From positions 1-42,028 of the forward strand of contig NZ_CADCTE010000095.1 of NCBI RefSeq assembly GCF_902805515.1: a DNA stretch of 42,028 nucleotides, given 5' to 3'. Positions 6,633 through 14,093 of this stretch are shown piece by piece; positions within the stretch are counted from its first letter, which is position 1, and every line of letters starts with the position of its first letter. The notes below the pieces were generated by a model that was not told the origin of the DNA, searched no databases, and was given only the letters and a program-made list of their open reading frames with translations. This DNA is from an uncultured Arthrobacter sp. Lineage in GTDB: Bacteria > Actinomycetota > Actinomycetes > Actinomycetales > Micrococcaceae. The position numbers were made by a program, and so were the translations under genes.

Positions 6633-8702
6633 CAGCAGTTCCAGCCGCGGCCCGGCCGGCTCGGCGGTCGTGCGGATCTCGCGCACCAGCCAGTCCACGA
6701 GGAGCCGTCCGGCGCCGGCGTGTGCCGCCCGTGGATCATGCTGCTGGATGTGCCATCGGTCCACGTCGGCGCTGCTGCCGCGAGAGGCAAGGAATCGACT
6801 CAGGGGGCATTCGGCCAGGGCGCGGGGGTGGGGCGAACCCAGTCGGGCGAACTGCCAGTGGTAGGCCAACGCCCCAAGGCACGTGCGGAGCGAACCGTTG
6901 CGCGCCGGCAGGCGGAAGTGCTCGACCCACGCCGCGGCGTCCTGGGGTGCCAGCGGGGGGCTGAAGTGGAAGCCCTGACCCAGAGGCGCTCCGAGGACCG
7001 CCACCGCCTCGGCAATCCCCTCGTCCTCGATCCCTTCGATCACGACGTTCATGCCGAAATCCCTGCCCATCTGGATCAGGGTCGCGATCAGGCTGAGCGT
7101 CTCGGGCGGCTTGGTGCGGATGTCCGCGAGCAGATCGCGGTCGAGCTTGATGGCGTTGAACGGCAGCGACGACAGCCGCTTGAGGCTGCTGTATCCCGCG
7201 CCGAGGTCGTCCATGGCGAGGCCGACCCCCAGCCGGACCAGTTGGCTGAGGGCCTCCCGCTGGATGTCCCACTCAAGGGTCTGCGATTCGAGCAGTTCGA
7301 GGCCGAGCCGGTGGGGCGCGATTCCATGGCGGGTCAGGGCGCTGCCGATCAGGGCGGGTGAGGCCGGATCGAGAAGGGTGGTGGGCGGCAGGTTGACCGA
7401 CACGCTGTAGTTCAGCCCCTGCCGGTCCCACTCGGCCAGTTGCGCAAGGGACTGCTCAAGGACCGTGGAGAAGAGGTGGTCCAGGTCGAAGGTGCCCAGG
7501 TCCTTGACGAACCCGGCGGGCTCCAGCACCGTCCCGTTGGGAAGGGTCAGGCGGGCCAGGGCCTCGAACAGGTGCACCGAGCCGTCCCGCAGGTCGATGA
7601 CGGGCTGAAGGCAGATGGACAGTCCTCCACCGTAGAGGGCATCGCGCCGCCGCTCGCGGGCCCACGCGGCCTCCTCCCCGGCCGTATCGGCGGGATCCAC
7701 CCCCTCTGCGGCGCCGGCGGAGGCGGCGCCTGCAGCACCGGCGAAGGCCCCGGCCGGTGCCGGGGAGACCTCGGCGGAAAGCTCCCACCATCGGCGCCGC
7801 CCGTGTTTGCGGGTCTTCACCTCATAGAGGGCCTCATCGGCGCTCTTGAGCAGGGAAGCGGTGTCGAAGCCGTCTTCTGGAAACAGGGCGAGCCCCATGC
7901 TCATCCCGATGGTCACCCTGCGCCCATCGATGCTGAAGGGCACCTCGACGGCGGAGGACAGCCGCTCCAGGACCCGGGTGAGGCCCGCTTCCGGAGCGCC
8001 GCGGCTGATACCGCTGAGGATCAGGACGAACTCGTCCCCGCCCATCCGGCCGAGGAAATCCTCATCGCGCAGCTGCGCCTGGATCCGCGCCGCCCACTCC
8101 TTGAGCAGCAGGTCCCCCGCCTCGTGCCCGAAGGTGTTGTTCACGACGCGGAAGTCGTCGAGATCGATCATGCCCACGGCCGCAGTGATTTCGGACCGGG
8201 GCCCGCCCGCCAGAATGTCCGCGAGGTGGTTGTTCATCGCCAGGCGGTTCGGCAATCCGGTGACGGGATCGTGGAGCGCCTGGAAGCGGAGCTGTTCATG
8301 GAGCGCCATGCGGGTGTTGATGTCGCGCTGGACACTCACGAAGTGGGTGAGCTCCCCCGACTCGGAGGTCAGGGGCGTGATACTGAGCATGTTCCAGAAC
8401 GCCGACCCGTCCTTCCGGTAGTTGAGGATTTCACCGCGGAAGGGCTCACCGGCGTCGAGTGCAAGCCGGATGGCGGCCCGGGTCTCGACGTCGGTGCCCG
8501 GCCCCTGAAGCATCCGGCAGTTCCGCCCCAGCACCTCATCGGCCGTGTACCCGGTGATGGCAGTGAAGGACTCCGAGACATGCTGAATATGCTCCGAAGC
8601 ATCGGTGATCAAGGAAATTTCCGAGGTCGCGGCCATCGCCTTGATGAACAGCTCCTCCGGCAGTTCGCCGCCGCCGAAACGCGGCCCATGGCGTAGATGC
8701 AT
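6627..8702 (-). CDS. LOV-GGDEF-EAL cyclic-di-GMP signalling protein (all catalytic motifs intact)
   Basis: 691 aa. The LOV domain is close to the N-terminus (residues 20-135): GRNCRMLQGPGTD with photoreactive Cys62, Asn in LNYRKDG and FWN, Gln in VSVQRD. GGDEF (221-225) has an RxxD site (RDED 212-215), metal Asp180 in MIDLDDF, and an intact C-terminal helix (LLKSADEALYEVK). An Ala/Gly-rich linker leads to EAL (E380; VNL 436; ELLE 469; DD 498-499; E556; Q576). The tail repeats the Cys/His pattern of its paralogue: H625, C632, H651, H655. It should be able both to make and break c-di-GMP, with blue light as the likely input. It is a diverged duplicate of the gene at 2366, without the N-terminal helical region. 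The ATG at 8702 has GGGGGA eight bases upstream. Confidence 0.9.
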   Translation of the reverse strand: MHLRHGPRFGGGELPEELFIKAMAATSEISLITDASEHIQHVSESFTAITGYTADEVLGRNCRMLQGPGTDVETRAAIRLALDAGEPFRGEILNYRKDGSAFWNMLSITPLTSESGELTHFVSVQRDINTRMALHEQLRFQALHDPVTGLPNRLAMNNHLADILAGGPRSEITAAVGMIDLDDFRVVNNTFGHEAGDLLLKEWAARIQAQLRDEDFLGRMGGDEFVLILSGISRGAPEAGLTRVLERLSSAVEVPFSIDGRRVTIGMSMGLALFPEDGFDTASLLKSADEALYEVKTRKHGRRRWWELSAEVSPAPAGAFAGAAGAASAGAAEGVDPADTAGEEAAWARERRRDALYGGGLSICLQPVIDLRDGSVHLFEALARLTLPNGTVLEPAGFVKDLGTFDLDHLFSTVLEQSLAQLAEWDRQGLNYSVSVNLPPTTLLDPASPALIGSALTRHGIAPHRLGLELLESQTLEWDIQREALSQLVRLGVGLAMDDLGAGYSSLKRLSSLPFNAIKLDRDLLADIRTKPPETLSLIATLIQMGRDFGMNVVIEGIEDEGIAEAVAVLGAPLGQGFHFSPPLAPQDAAAWVEHFRLPARNGSLRTCLGALAYHWQFARLGSPHPRALAECPLSRFLASRGSSADVDRWHIQQHDPRAAHAGAGRLLVDWLVREIRTTAEPAGPRLELLA

Positions 8703-8927
8703 GACGTAGTCCCCCTCTACCTGTCACACCCGAAAGCACCGGCCACCCGCCGTCGTGCCCGTGCGTCGGCACAGCGTTGCGCTGCGCCTTAGGACGGATG
8801 TTAATGGCATGCTAACCCGTATCTAACCCGGCGTATATCTGGTGCTTTTGCCGGAACGAGCGACAAAAGCCGTCCAAGAACCATGGTGGGAGCGCACCAA
8901 CCATCCGGCCTGAAGGAAGGGCACAAC
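8703..8927. promoter_or_regulatory. Divergent regulatory region between LOV gene and TetR/leader ORF
   Basis: Holds a direct repeat CTAACCCG (8812-8819 and 8823-8830) with GTAT/GTATAT following each copy, and an inverted repeat GCTTTTG-N13-CAAAAGC (8844-8850 / 8864-8870). Both are candidate operators for the downstream TetR regulator. No clear -35/-10 pair was assigned. Confidence 0.4.
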
Positions 8928-9017
8928 ATGGGATCCAACCTCGAAATGTCCGGAGGACAGCTGGTGCAGCAGGTCCGCCCACCGGGCATCCCGCCCGGCC
9001 CCAGGGAGCCGGCATGA
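8928..9017 (+). CDS. 29-codon leader ORF coupled to the TetR gene
   Basis: ATG at 8928 has a good ribosome-binding site (GAAGGAAGGG, 8912-8921, seven bases away). The ORF encodes MGSNLEMSGGQLVQQVRPPG... (29 aa, no hydrophobic segment) and ends with TGA at 9015-9017, overlapping the ATG of the TetR gene as ATGA. The TetR gene has no comparable site of its own, so its translation is probably coupled to this ORF. The peptide itself is not recognised; it may only serve coupling. Confidence 0.5.
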   Translation: MGSNLEMSGGQLVQQVRPPGIPPGPREPA

Positions 9018-9655
9018 TCCAGCAGCGGGCACGGGCGACCCGCGAGTCCATCCTCGCCGGGGCCGCTGCGGTCTTCGAAAAAGAAGGGTATGGGATGGCC
9101 TCACTCGCGCGTGTCGCGGAGGAGGCCTCGGTGACCAAGGGCGCGCTGTACTTCCACTTCCGTTCCAAGGACGAACTGGCGCGGGCTGTCATTGCGGCCC
9201 AGCATGCCCGTGGGATGGAGCGCTCGGCCGCCATTATTGCTGAGGGCCGCCCGCCGCTTGAGTCGATGATCCTCATCATTCGAGGCTTCGGGCAGGACAG
9301 CCTCAAGGAGCCGATCGTCCGCGCCGGAATCCGCCTGACCTTCGAGGCATCGGCTTTCGGCCAGGATGTGGCGGGGCCCTACCTGCACTGGACCGAGGCC
9401 CTGGAGTCGATGACCCGCGCAGCGCGGGATGAGGGCTGGCTGCATGCGGAGGTCGACCCGGGGTCCTTTGCCCGGCTTCTGGTGGCCTCGGTCGCAGGCA
9501 TTCAGATGGTCTCCAGCATCCTCGCCGGGCGCCGGGACCTCATGGAGCGTATCGAGGAAATGTGGGCGGCCTTCCTCCCCGGCATCCTCGCCCAGGAGCA
9601 TCAGCAGGAGATCGGGCGGCTCGTTGGACTCGTCCGCGGAACGCCGGAGGAGTGA
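9014..9655 (+). CDS. TetR-family regulator resembling gamma-butyrolactone receptors (ScbR/ArpA type)
   Basis: 213 aa, the usual size for the family. The N-terminal HTH (about residues 28-60: ARVAEEASVTKGALYFHFRSK) matches the VTKGALYFHF signature of ScbR/ArpA receptors. The ligand half shows further family features: RAGIRLT (103-109), a Trp at 126 (YLHWTEAL) where CprB/ArpA place their essential ligand-pocket Trp, and MWAAFLP near the C-terminus. Known: these proteins repress antibiotic and autoregulator genes until a butyrolactone binds. No afsA-type synthase is in the window. Translation is coupled to the 29-codon ORF upstream. Its target is not known; the neighbouring LOV gene and its own promoter are candidates. 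Confidence 0.75.
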   Translation: MIQQRARATRESILAGAAAVFEKEGYGMASLARVAEEASVTKGALYFHFRSKDELARAVIAAQHARGMERSAAIIAEGRPPLESMILIIRGFGQDSLKEPIVRAGIRLTFEASAFGQDVAGPYLHWTEALESMTRAARDEGWLHAEVDPGSFARLLVASVAGIQMVSSILAGRRDLMERIEEMWAAFLPGILAQEHQQEIGRLVGLVRGTPEE

Positions 9656-9773
9656 AACCGGTCGAATGGTTTGTTTTTAACGCCGGCTGTGCTTAGGCTT
9701 CGTTGGGGCGCACGACTCACCGCTCCGTGGGGGAAGCGATGAGACGACGGAACCTATCCGTTCCCGCCTCTGA

Positions 9774-9812
9774 CCGTGCCCGGCGCGTGGTTCACTCCAC
9801 GCCCGGGCACGG
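9774..9812. terminator. Hairpin between convergent TetR and UPF0303 genes
   Basis: CCGTGCCCGGCGCGTGG (9774-9790) pairs with CCACGCCCGGGCACGG (9797-9812), 16 pairs with a one-base bulge and a 6-nt loop TTCACT. Confidence 0.65.
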
Positions 9813-9832
9813 CCACAAGCCCGCGGCCCGCT

Positions 9833-9874
9833 TCGCTCAACCGGTCTCGCTCAACCCGCCTCGCTCAACCCGCC
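9833..9874. repeat. 14-bp tandem repeat, three copies
   Basis: TCGCTCAACCGGTC (9833-9846), TCGCTCAACCCGCC (9847-9860) and TCGCTCAACCCGCC (9861-9874). The last copy covers the stop codon and last codons of the minus-strand UPF0303 gene, so the array extends outward from the gene's 3' end. Confidence 0.8.
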
Positions 9875-10404
9875 TCGTGCTGCCATGACCGCAGCGCCTC
9901 GACCACCAGGTCGTGGTCGGCGACCTGAGGCAGCCCGGACACCGTCACGACGGCCACCGGCCCCACACCGCGCACATACAAGGGAAACGCTCCGCCATGG
10001 GCGGCGTAGAGTGCAGGATCGAGCATCGGATTGTCCTCGGGCCTTCCGCCACCCCGGCGCGCCCGCAGCCCGACCAGCAGGGACGGCTCCGCGTACCGCA
10101 TCGCGGTGCGGCTCTTGGCCGCGGCCCACAGGTCGTTGTCGTAGGTGGCGCCGTGCAGGGCGACGTGGAAGACCGTGTGGTCGCCGCGGCGGATGTCGAT
10201 GGCGATTGGGAGATCCCTTTCGGTCCCCAGTTCCACAAGCCGGAGTCCGAGTGCGAGCGCGTCGGCAGCGGTGAACCGGTCAAACTGGAGCTCGGCGATC
10301 TCGCCTTCGATTTTCCCGATCGCAGCGGCGAGCAGCTCCTCCGGCTGGGGTTCGAATGAATCCGGATCGAATTCCGGGGCGTGCGGGAGTTCAGGTGTCT
10401 GCAT
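9865..10404 (-). CDS. UPF0303 / heme-degrading-type (HbpS-like) family protein
   Basis: 179 aa, full length for the UPF0303 family (DUF336/GlcG/HbpS-like fold). Recognised by the pattern PIAIDIRRGDHTVFHVALHG, then DNDLWAAAKSRTAMRY and the C-terminal GFPL-type segment (AFPLYVRGVGPVAVVTVSGLPQVADHDLVVEAL, listed as a family pattern). Biochemical role is unsettled in this family; relatives bind heme or cobalamin. It stands alone between a convergent TetR gene and a small Gly-rich gene in the same orientation. Confidence 0.8.
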   Translation of the reverse strand: MQTPELPHAPEFDPDSFEPQPEELLAAAIGKIEGEIAELQFDRFTAADALALGLRLVELGTERDLPIAIDIRRGDHTVFHVALHGATYDNDLWAAAKSRTAMRYAEPSLLVGLRARRGGGRPEDNPMLDPALYAAHGGAFPLYVRGVGPVAVVTVSGLPQVADHDLVVEALRSWQHEAG

Positions 10405-10517
10405 CGCACCAACCTACTCCGCGGCGGCCCTTCGTGCCTGCTGCGGTTTCGGGATGGGCCCGGGACGCCCGGCGGGACCTCTCCGGCATGGACCCGGACC
10501 GGGCAGCCGGCCGGTGC

Positions 10518-10739
10518 CTACCGCCGGCCCAGGATCCCCCGGATCATTCCGCCGAGTCCGCCGCGCGAACCGCTGCTCATGCCGCCCCGGCCGGTGGTGC
10601 GGCCCATGCCGCGCCCTGCGCCGCCCATGCCGCGTCCTACTCCGCCCGTACCTCGGGTCCCGCGGGTGCCCGTGGTCCCCGTGGTGCCGCGGCCCGCCAG
10701 TCGTCCCGCAGCGTTGATAAGTCGGTTGCTCAAGCCCAT
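10518..10739 (-). CDS. Small Gly/Arg/Thr-rich low-complexity protein
   Basis: 73 aa. The frame is open further upstream, but the ATG at 10739 has AGGGAG six bases before it and starts a short amphipathic segment (MGLSNRLINAAGRLAGR), followed by 50 residues of Gly-rich repeats (GTTGTTGTRGTRG; GRGMGGAGRGMG). The very high Gly content with Arg every few residues suggests a disordered, possibly nucleic-acid- or surface-binding peptide; no family recognised. It could also be a non-coding GC-repeat tract, although the ribosome-binding site argues for translation. Confidence 0.5.
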   Translation of the reverse strand: MGLSNRLINAAGRLAGRGTTGTTGTRGTRGTGGVGRGMGGAGRGMGRTTGRGGMSSGSRGGLGGMIRGILGRR

Positions 10740-10936
10740 GGCGCACTCCCTGGTTGGTTGTGCCCGCAGGTCGAATACCCACCGGTCACGCCTCAATGCT
10801 AAGCCTGCGATGTATTCCCGGCCATAACTTTCAAGACCCTTCATTCCGCGGATTCCCTCTGGGTAGGATGATGACCTCAGCCCCCATCCGAGGGCCCCGG
10901 GGGCGGCGGCGGACACTCGCACAAGGAGCGGACAGC

Positions 10937-11167
10937 ATGGCAATCGCGGAGGACGACGGCGGGGAAATGGTGATCGGCGATGTCAGCCGGGTGGGCGGAC
11001 GGGCACTTGCGGTGGGGCTTTCGGGCACCGGGGGCGACGAGGTGCTGAAGATCGGCTGGGTGGAGCAGTCCGCCGAACTCGAACTCACCATGGAGGAGGC
11101 GGTTGCCTTGCGCGACGAGATCGACAGGATCATCCGCGACCGCCAGTCCCACTCCCAGGGACGTTAG
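10937..11167 (+). CDS. Uncharacterised 76-aa protein
   Basis: Start ATG 10937 has AGGAG (10923-10927) upstream. The frame is open to 10754, but that part lacks a ribosome-binding site and overlaps the opposite promoter. The protein looks like a small beta-sheet domain followed by a helix (TMEEAVALRDEIDRIIRDRQS). Its stop TAG overlaps the TAA of the convergent zinc-ribbon gene by two bases. A -10-like TAGGAT at 10863-10868 could drive it. Function unknown. Confidence 0.6.
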   Translation: MAIAEDDGGEMVIGDVSRVGGRALAVGLSGTGGDEVLKIGWVEQSAELELTMEEAVALRDEIDRIIRDRQSHSQGR

Positions 11168-11319
11168 GCCTGGACCGCGGGCTCGGCGACGATGACCCGG
11201 TGATTGCCCTCGCACTGGTAGACGGCGACCGCCCCCTCCGGGACGGGTCCGGCCGCCGGCCACTGGCTCTCCGGAAGCTCCAGCAGACTCGATCCGCACG
11301 ATGGACACACAGCGCTCAT
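11164..11319 (-). CDS. Small zinc-ribbon protein
   Basis: 51 aa starting at ATG 11319, which has a very strong AGGAGGAG five bases upstream. The N-terminus has CPSCGSS (a zinc-knuckle half) and a second Cys near the C-terminus (VYQCEGNHRV), giving a C-x2-C ... C-x3-H set that could bind one zinc. Function unknown. It is convergent and overlapping with the 76-aa gene, and divergent from the beta-glucosidase gene. Confidence 0.6.
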   Translation of the reverse strand: MSAVCPSCGSSLLELPESQWPAAGPVPEGAVAVYQCEGNHRVIVAEPAVQA

Positions 11320-11433
11320 CTTCTCCTCCTGGATACCGCGGGCAGGTCCTGCCATTAAACCCGGTCGCTGCCGCCGGGCCTACGGGATCGGGTTTACGCC
11401 GGCGCTGGACAAATCGCACGATCTGCCCCTCCT

Positions 11434-11463
11434 TTGACACTTCCGCCCCCGCCTTCCTAGACT
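11434..11463 (+). promoter_or_regulatory. Sigma-70-type promoter of the beta-glucosidase gene
   Basis: TTGACA (11434-11439) and TAGACT (11458-11463) are separated by 18 bp. The predicted transcription start is near 11470, just before the LacI-type palindrome. Confidence 0.65.
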
Positions 11464-11475
11464 CAACCCACCCCG

Positions 11476-11490
11476 TGAGAGCGCTCTCTG
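11476..11490. promoter_or_regulatory. LacI-family operator
   Basis: TGAGAGCGCTCTCTG contains the perfect 12-bp palindrome GAGAGCGCTCTC with the central CG typical of LacI/GalR operators. It sits just downstream of the promoter, where binding would block transcription. The lacI gene follows the beta-glucosidase gene. Confidence 0.75.
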
Positions 11491-11540
11491 CGGCAGCACG
11501 GCGTTTTTCCGCAACCCATTCAAGGAGCAGGTAAGGGCCC

Positions 11541-13004
11541 ATGTCTCAGCAGGAACACTTCCGCACGAACTGGCCGCAGGGCTTCCTCTGGGGTTCGGCT
11601 ACCGCCGCTGCCCAGGTGGAGGGGGCCGGCCATGAAGGCGGCAAGGAGGACTCGGTGTGGGACGCCTTTGCCCGCATCCCCGGCGCCGTTGCGAAGGGGG
11701 AGAACCTCGAGACCGCTGTGGACCACTACCACCGCATGCCCGAGGATGTCCGCCTGATGAGGGAACTCGGACTCGACTCCTACCGGTTCTCCACCAGCTG
11801 GGCCCGCGTGCGCCCCGGGGACCGCGCCGTGAACCGGGAGGGACTCGACTTCTACTCCCGGCTCGTCGATGAACTGCTCGACGCCGGCATCCTGCCCTGG
11901 CTGACCCTCTACCACTGGGATCTGCCGCAGGCGCTTGAGGAGAAGGGCGGGTGGGCCAACCGCGACACCGCCTACCGCTTCGTCGAGTACGCCACCGACG
12001 TCTACGAGGCCCTCGGCGACCGCGTGAAGCACTGGACGACCTTCAACGAGCCGTTCTGCTCCTCACTGCTCGGCTACGGCTCCGGGGTGCATGCCCCGGG
12101 CCGCCAGGAGCCGCGCGCCGCCATCGCCGCCGTGCACCACCAGCACCTGGCACACGGCCTGGCCGTGGCGGAGCTGCGCAACCGCGGCGCCGCGCACCTT
12201 GGCATCACCCTCAACCTCAGCAATTCGATCCCGAAGGACCCGTCCGACCCGGTCGATCTCGAAGCGGCGCGCCTTTTCGATTCCCTGCAGAACCGGATCT
12301 TCATCGACCCGATCCTCCGTGGCGCCTATCCCGAGGACTCCCTGCGGGACCTGAAACCGTTCGGGCTGGCCGAGCTCATCCAGCCGGGCGACCTTGAGGT
12401 GATCGGGGCTCCGCTGGACTTCCTCGGGGTGAACCACTATCACGATGACCTCATCAGCGGACACCCCGACCTCTCGGGCAGCGACGGACATTCAGGCGGC
12501 GCGGAGCGGCCGGCGGCGTCGCCCTGGATCGGCGCCGAGTGGATCACCTTCCCCAGCCGCGGCCTGCCGCGCACGGCCATGGACTGGGAGGTCAACCCCG
12601 ACGGGCTGCGGCACCTGCTGGTGCGCCTGGGCAGGGAGTACGAAACCCTCCCCCCGCTGTACATCACGGAGAACGGTGCGGCGTACGACGACGAGGTCAG
12701 TGCCGATGGTGCCATCCACGACGCCGAGCGGACCCGGTTCATCGGAGACCATATCGACGCCGTGGGGCGGGCCATCGACGAGGGCGCCGACGTGCGGGGG
12801 TACTTTGTGTGGTCCCTGCTCGACAACTTTGAATGGTCGTGGGGTTACGGCAAACGGTTCGGCATCGTGCGCGTTGACTACGACACCCTGGCCCGCACCA
12901 TCAAGGACAGCGGCCACGCCTACGGCCGGGTGATCGCCGCCGCGCATTCGGGCTCCGATCCGGCCGCCGCGCCAGCCGAGGCGCAGGACCGGCCGGCCGG
13001 GTAG
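11541..13004 (+). CDS. GH1 beta-glucosidase
   Basis: 487 aa, full-length glycoside hydrolase family 1. Seen: the N-terminal signature FLWGSATAAAQVEGA, the acid/base motif TFNEPF (Glu170), NHY near 299, the nucleophile motif YITENG (Glu377) and the C-terminal WSLLDNFEW substrate-binding segment. It hydrolyses beta-glucosides such as cellobiose or aryl glucosides in the cytoplasm; there is no signal peptide. It is preceded by a sigma-70-type promoter and a LacI operator and followed, 11 bp on, by its probable repressor. No transporter gene is in the cluster, so uptake must come from elsewhere. Confidence 0.92.
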   Translation: MSQQEHFRTNWPQGFLWGSATAAAQVEGAGHEGGKEDSVWDAFARIPGAVAKGENLETAVDHYHRMPEDVRLMRELGLDSYRFSTSWARVRPGDRAVNREGLDFYSRLVDELLDAGILPWLTLYHWDLPQALEEKGGWANRDTAYRFVEYATDVYEALGDRVKHWTTFNEPFCSSLLGYGSGVHAPGRQEPRAAIAAVHHQHLAHGLAVAELRNRGAAHLGITLNLSNSIPKDPSDPVDLEAARLFDSLQNRIFIDPILRGAYPEDSLRDLKPFGLAELIQPGDLEVIGAPLDFLGVNHYHDDLISGHPDLSGSDGHSGGAERPAASPWIGAEWITFPSRGLPRTAMDWEVNPDGLRHLLVRLGREYETLPPLYITENGAAYDDEVSADGAIHDAERTRFIGDHIDAVGRAIDEGADVRGYFVWSLLDNFEWSWGYGKRFGIVRVDYDTLARTIKDSGHAYGRVIAAAHSGSDPAAAPAEAQDRPAG

Positions 13005-13007
13005 GCT
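13002..13007 (+). promoter_or_regulatory. -10 element giving a near-leaderless lacI transcript
   Basis: TAGGCT overlaps the beta-glucosidase stop codon and lies eight bases before the GTG start of the LacI gene, which has no ribosome-binding site. The -35 region is weak. Confidence 0.35.
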
Positions 13008-13015
13008 GCCGCCCT

Positions 13016-14038
13016 GTGACACACCGCGATCCGGGCCGGGCCCGGCCGGCGCCGACCCTCGAAATGGTGGCGGCGCTGGCCGGAGTCTCGCGCGCCACCG
13101 TCTCCCGGGTGGTGAACGATTCCCCGGCGGTCGATCCGCAGCGCGCACGGGCGGTCCGGGATGCCATCGCGGCACTGAACTACGTCCCGAACCGTGCCGC
13201 CCGCTCGCTGGCCAGCCGGCGGACCCAGGCGGTGACGCTGGTGCTCCCGGAGTCGACCTCGAAGGTCTTCACCGACCCCTTCTTCGCCTCGGTCATCGAG
13301 GGAATCGCCGGCTACCTTGCGGAAACCGAGTACACCCTCACCATGATCCTGTCCTCGGAGTCCTCACCCGAGAAGACCCGGCGCTACCTGCTGGGCGGGA
13401 ACGTGGACGGGGCCCTCGTGGTGTCCCATCACAGCGGGGACAACTCCTGGGCACGGGTGAGCGGGTCCCTGCCGGTCGTCTTCGCCGGCCGCCCGCTGGT
13501 GGGAGAGGCCGGGAGCCACTACGTCGAGGTGGAGAACGAGCCGGGCGCGGCCGCCGCCACGGACCTCCTGCTCTCGCGGGGGCGGCGGAACATCGCCACC
13601 ATCGCCGGCCCGCAGGACATGCCCGCCGGAATTGACCGGCTCGCCGGCTGGCGCAGGGCACTGGCCGGTGCCGGGCTTGATTCCTCGAGGGTCGAGTTCG
13701 GGGACTTCACCCCCGCCTCGGGGGCGGCGGCGATGCGCCGGCTCCTCGCCCGCGGCGCCCCGATCGATGGGCTGTTCGTGGCGAGCGCCCAGATGGCCGC
13801 CGGCGCGTACTCGATCCTCGCGTCGCACTCGCTGCGGATTCCCGGGGATGTGGCGGTCGTCGGGTTCGACGACGACGAGTTCGCGGCGGCGCTCACCCCG
13901 GCCCTGACGACAGTCCACCATCCGGTGACCGGCCTGGGCGCACGGATGGCGGAGAAGCTTGTGGCCCTGATTGAGGGCCGCCCGGTCGAACGGGTCACCC
14001 GGCTGGGCACATCCCTGGTCCTTCGCGGTTCTGCCTGA
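13016..14038 (+). CDS. LacI-family transcriptional regulator of the beta-glucosidase gene
   Basis: 340 aa. The N-terminal HTH reads TLEMVAALAGVSRATVSRVVN (residues 14-34 region) with hinge helix AARSLASRRT, followed by a periplasmic-binding-protein-like sensor domain ending in the usual GFDDDEFAAALTPALTTV motif. The GTG start at 13016 is 11 bp after the beta-glucosidase gene and without a clear ribosome-binding site, consistent with leaderless translation. The likely target is the palindrome at 11476; the inducer is probably a beta-glucoside or its transglycosylation product. Confidence 0.9.
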   Translation: MTHRDPGRARPAPTLEMVAALAGVSRATVSRVVNDSPAVDPQRARAVRDAIAALNYVPNRAARSLASRRTQAVTLVLPESTSKVFTDPFFASVIEGIAGYLAETEYTLTMILSSESSPEKTRRYLLGGNVDGALVVSHHSGDNSWARVSGSLPVVFAGRPLVGEAGSHYVEVENEPGAAAATDLLLSRGRRNIATIAGPQDMPAGIDRLAGWRRALAGAGLDSSRVEFGDFTPASGAAAMRRLLARGAPIDGLFVASAQMAAGAYSILASHSLRIPGDVAVVGFDDDEFAAALTPALTTVHHPVTGLGARMAEKLVALIEGRPVERVTRLGTSLVLRGSA

Positions 14039-14093
14039 GCGGCACGCCCGCCCGGCGGCCACCCGGGACGCCGGCCCGCCTAGGCCCGGCGAA

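Noticed and set aside
9703-9888. 61-codon plus-strand ORF over the TetR/UPF0303 junction
   Set aside because: It runs through the hairpin and the 14-bp tandem array and lacks a ribosome-binding site.
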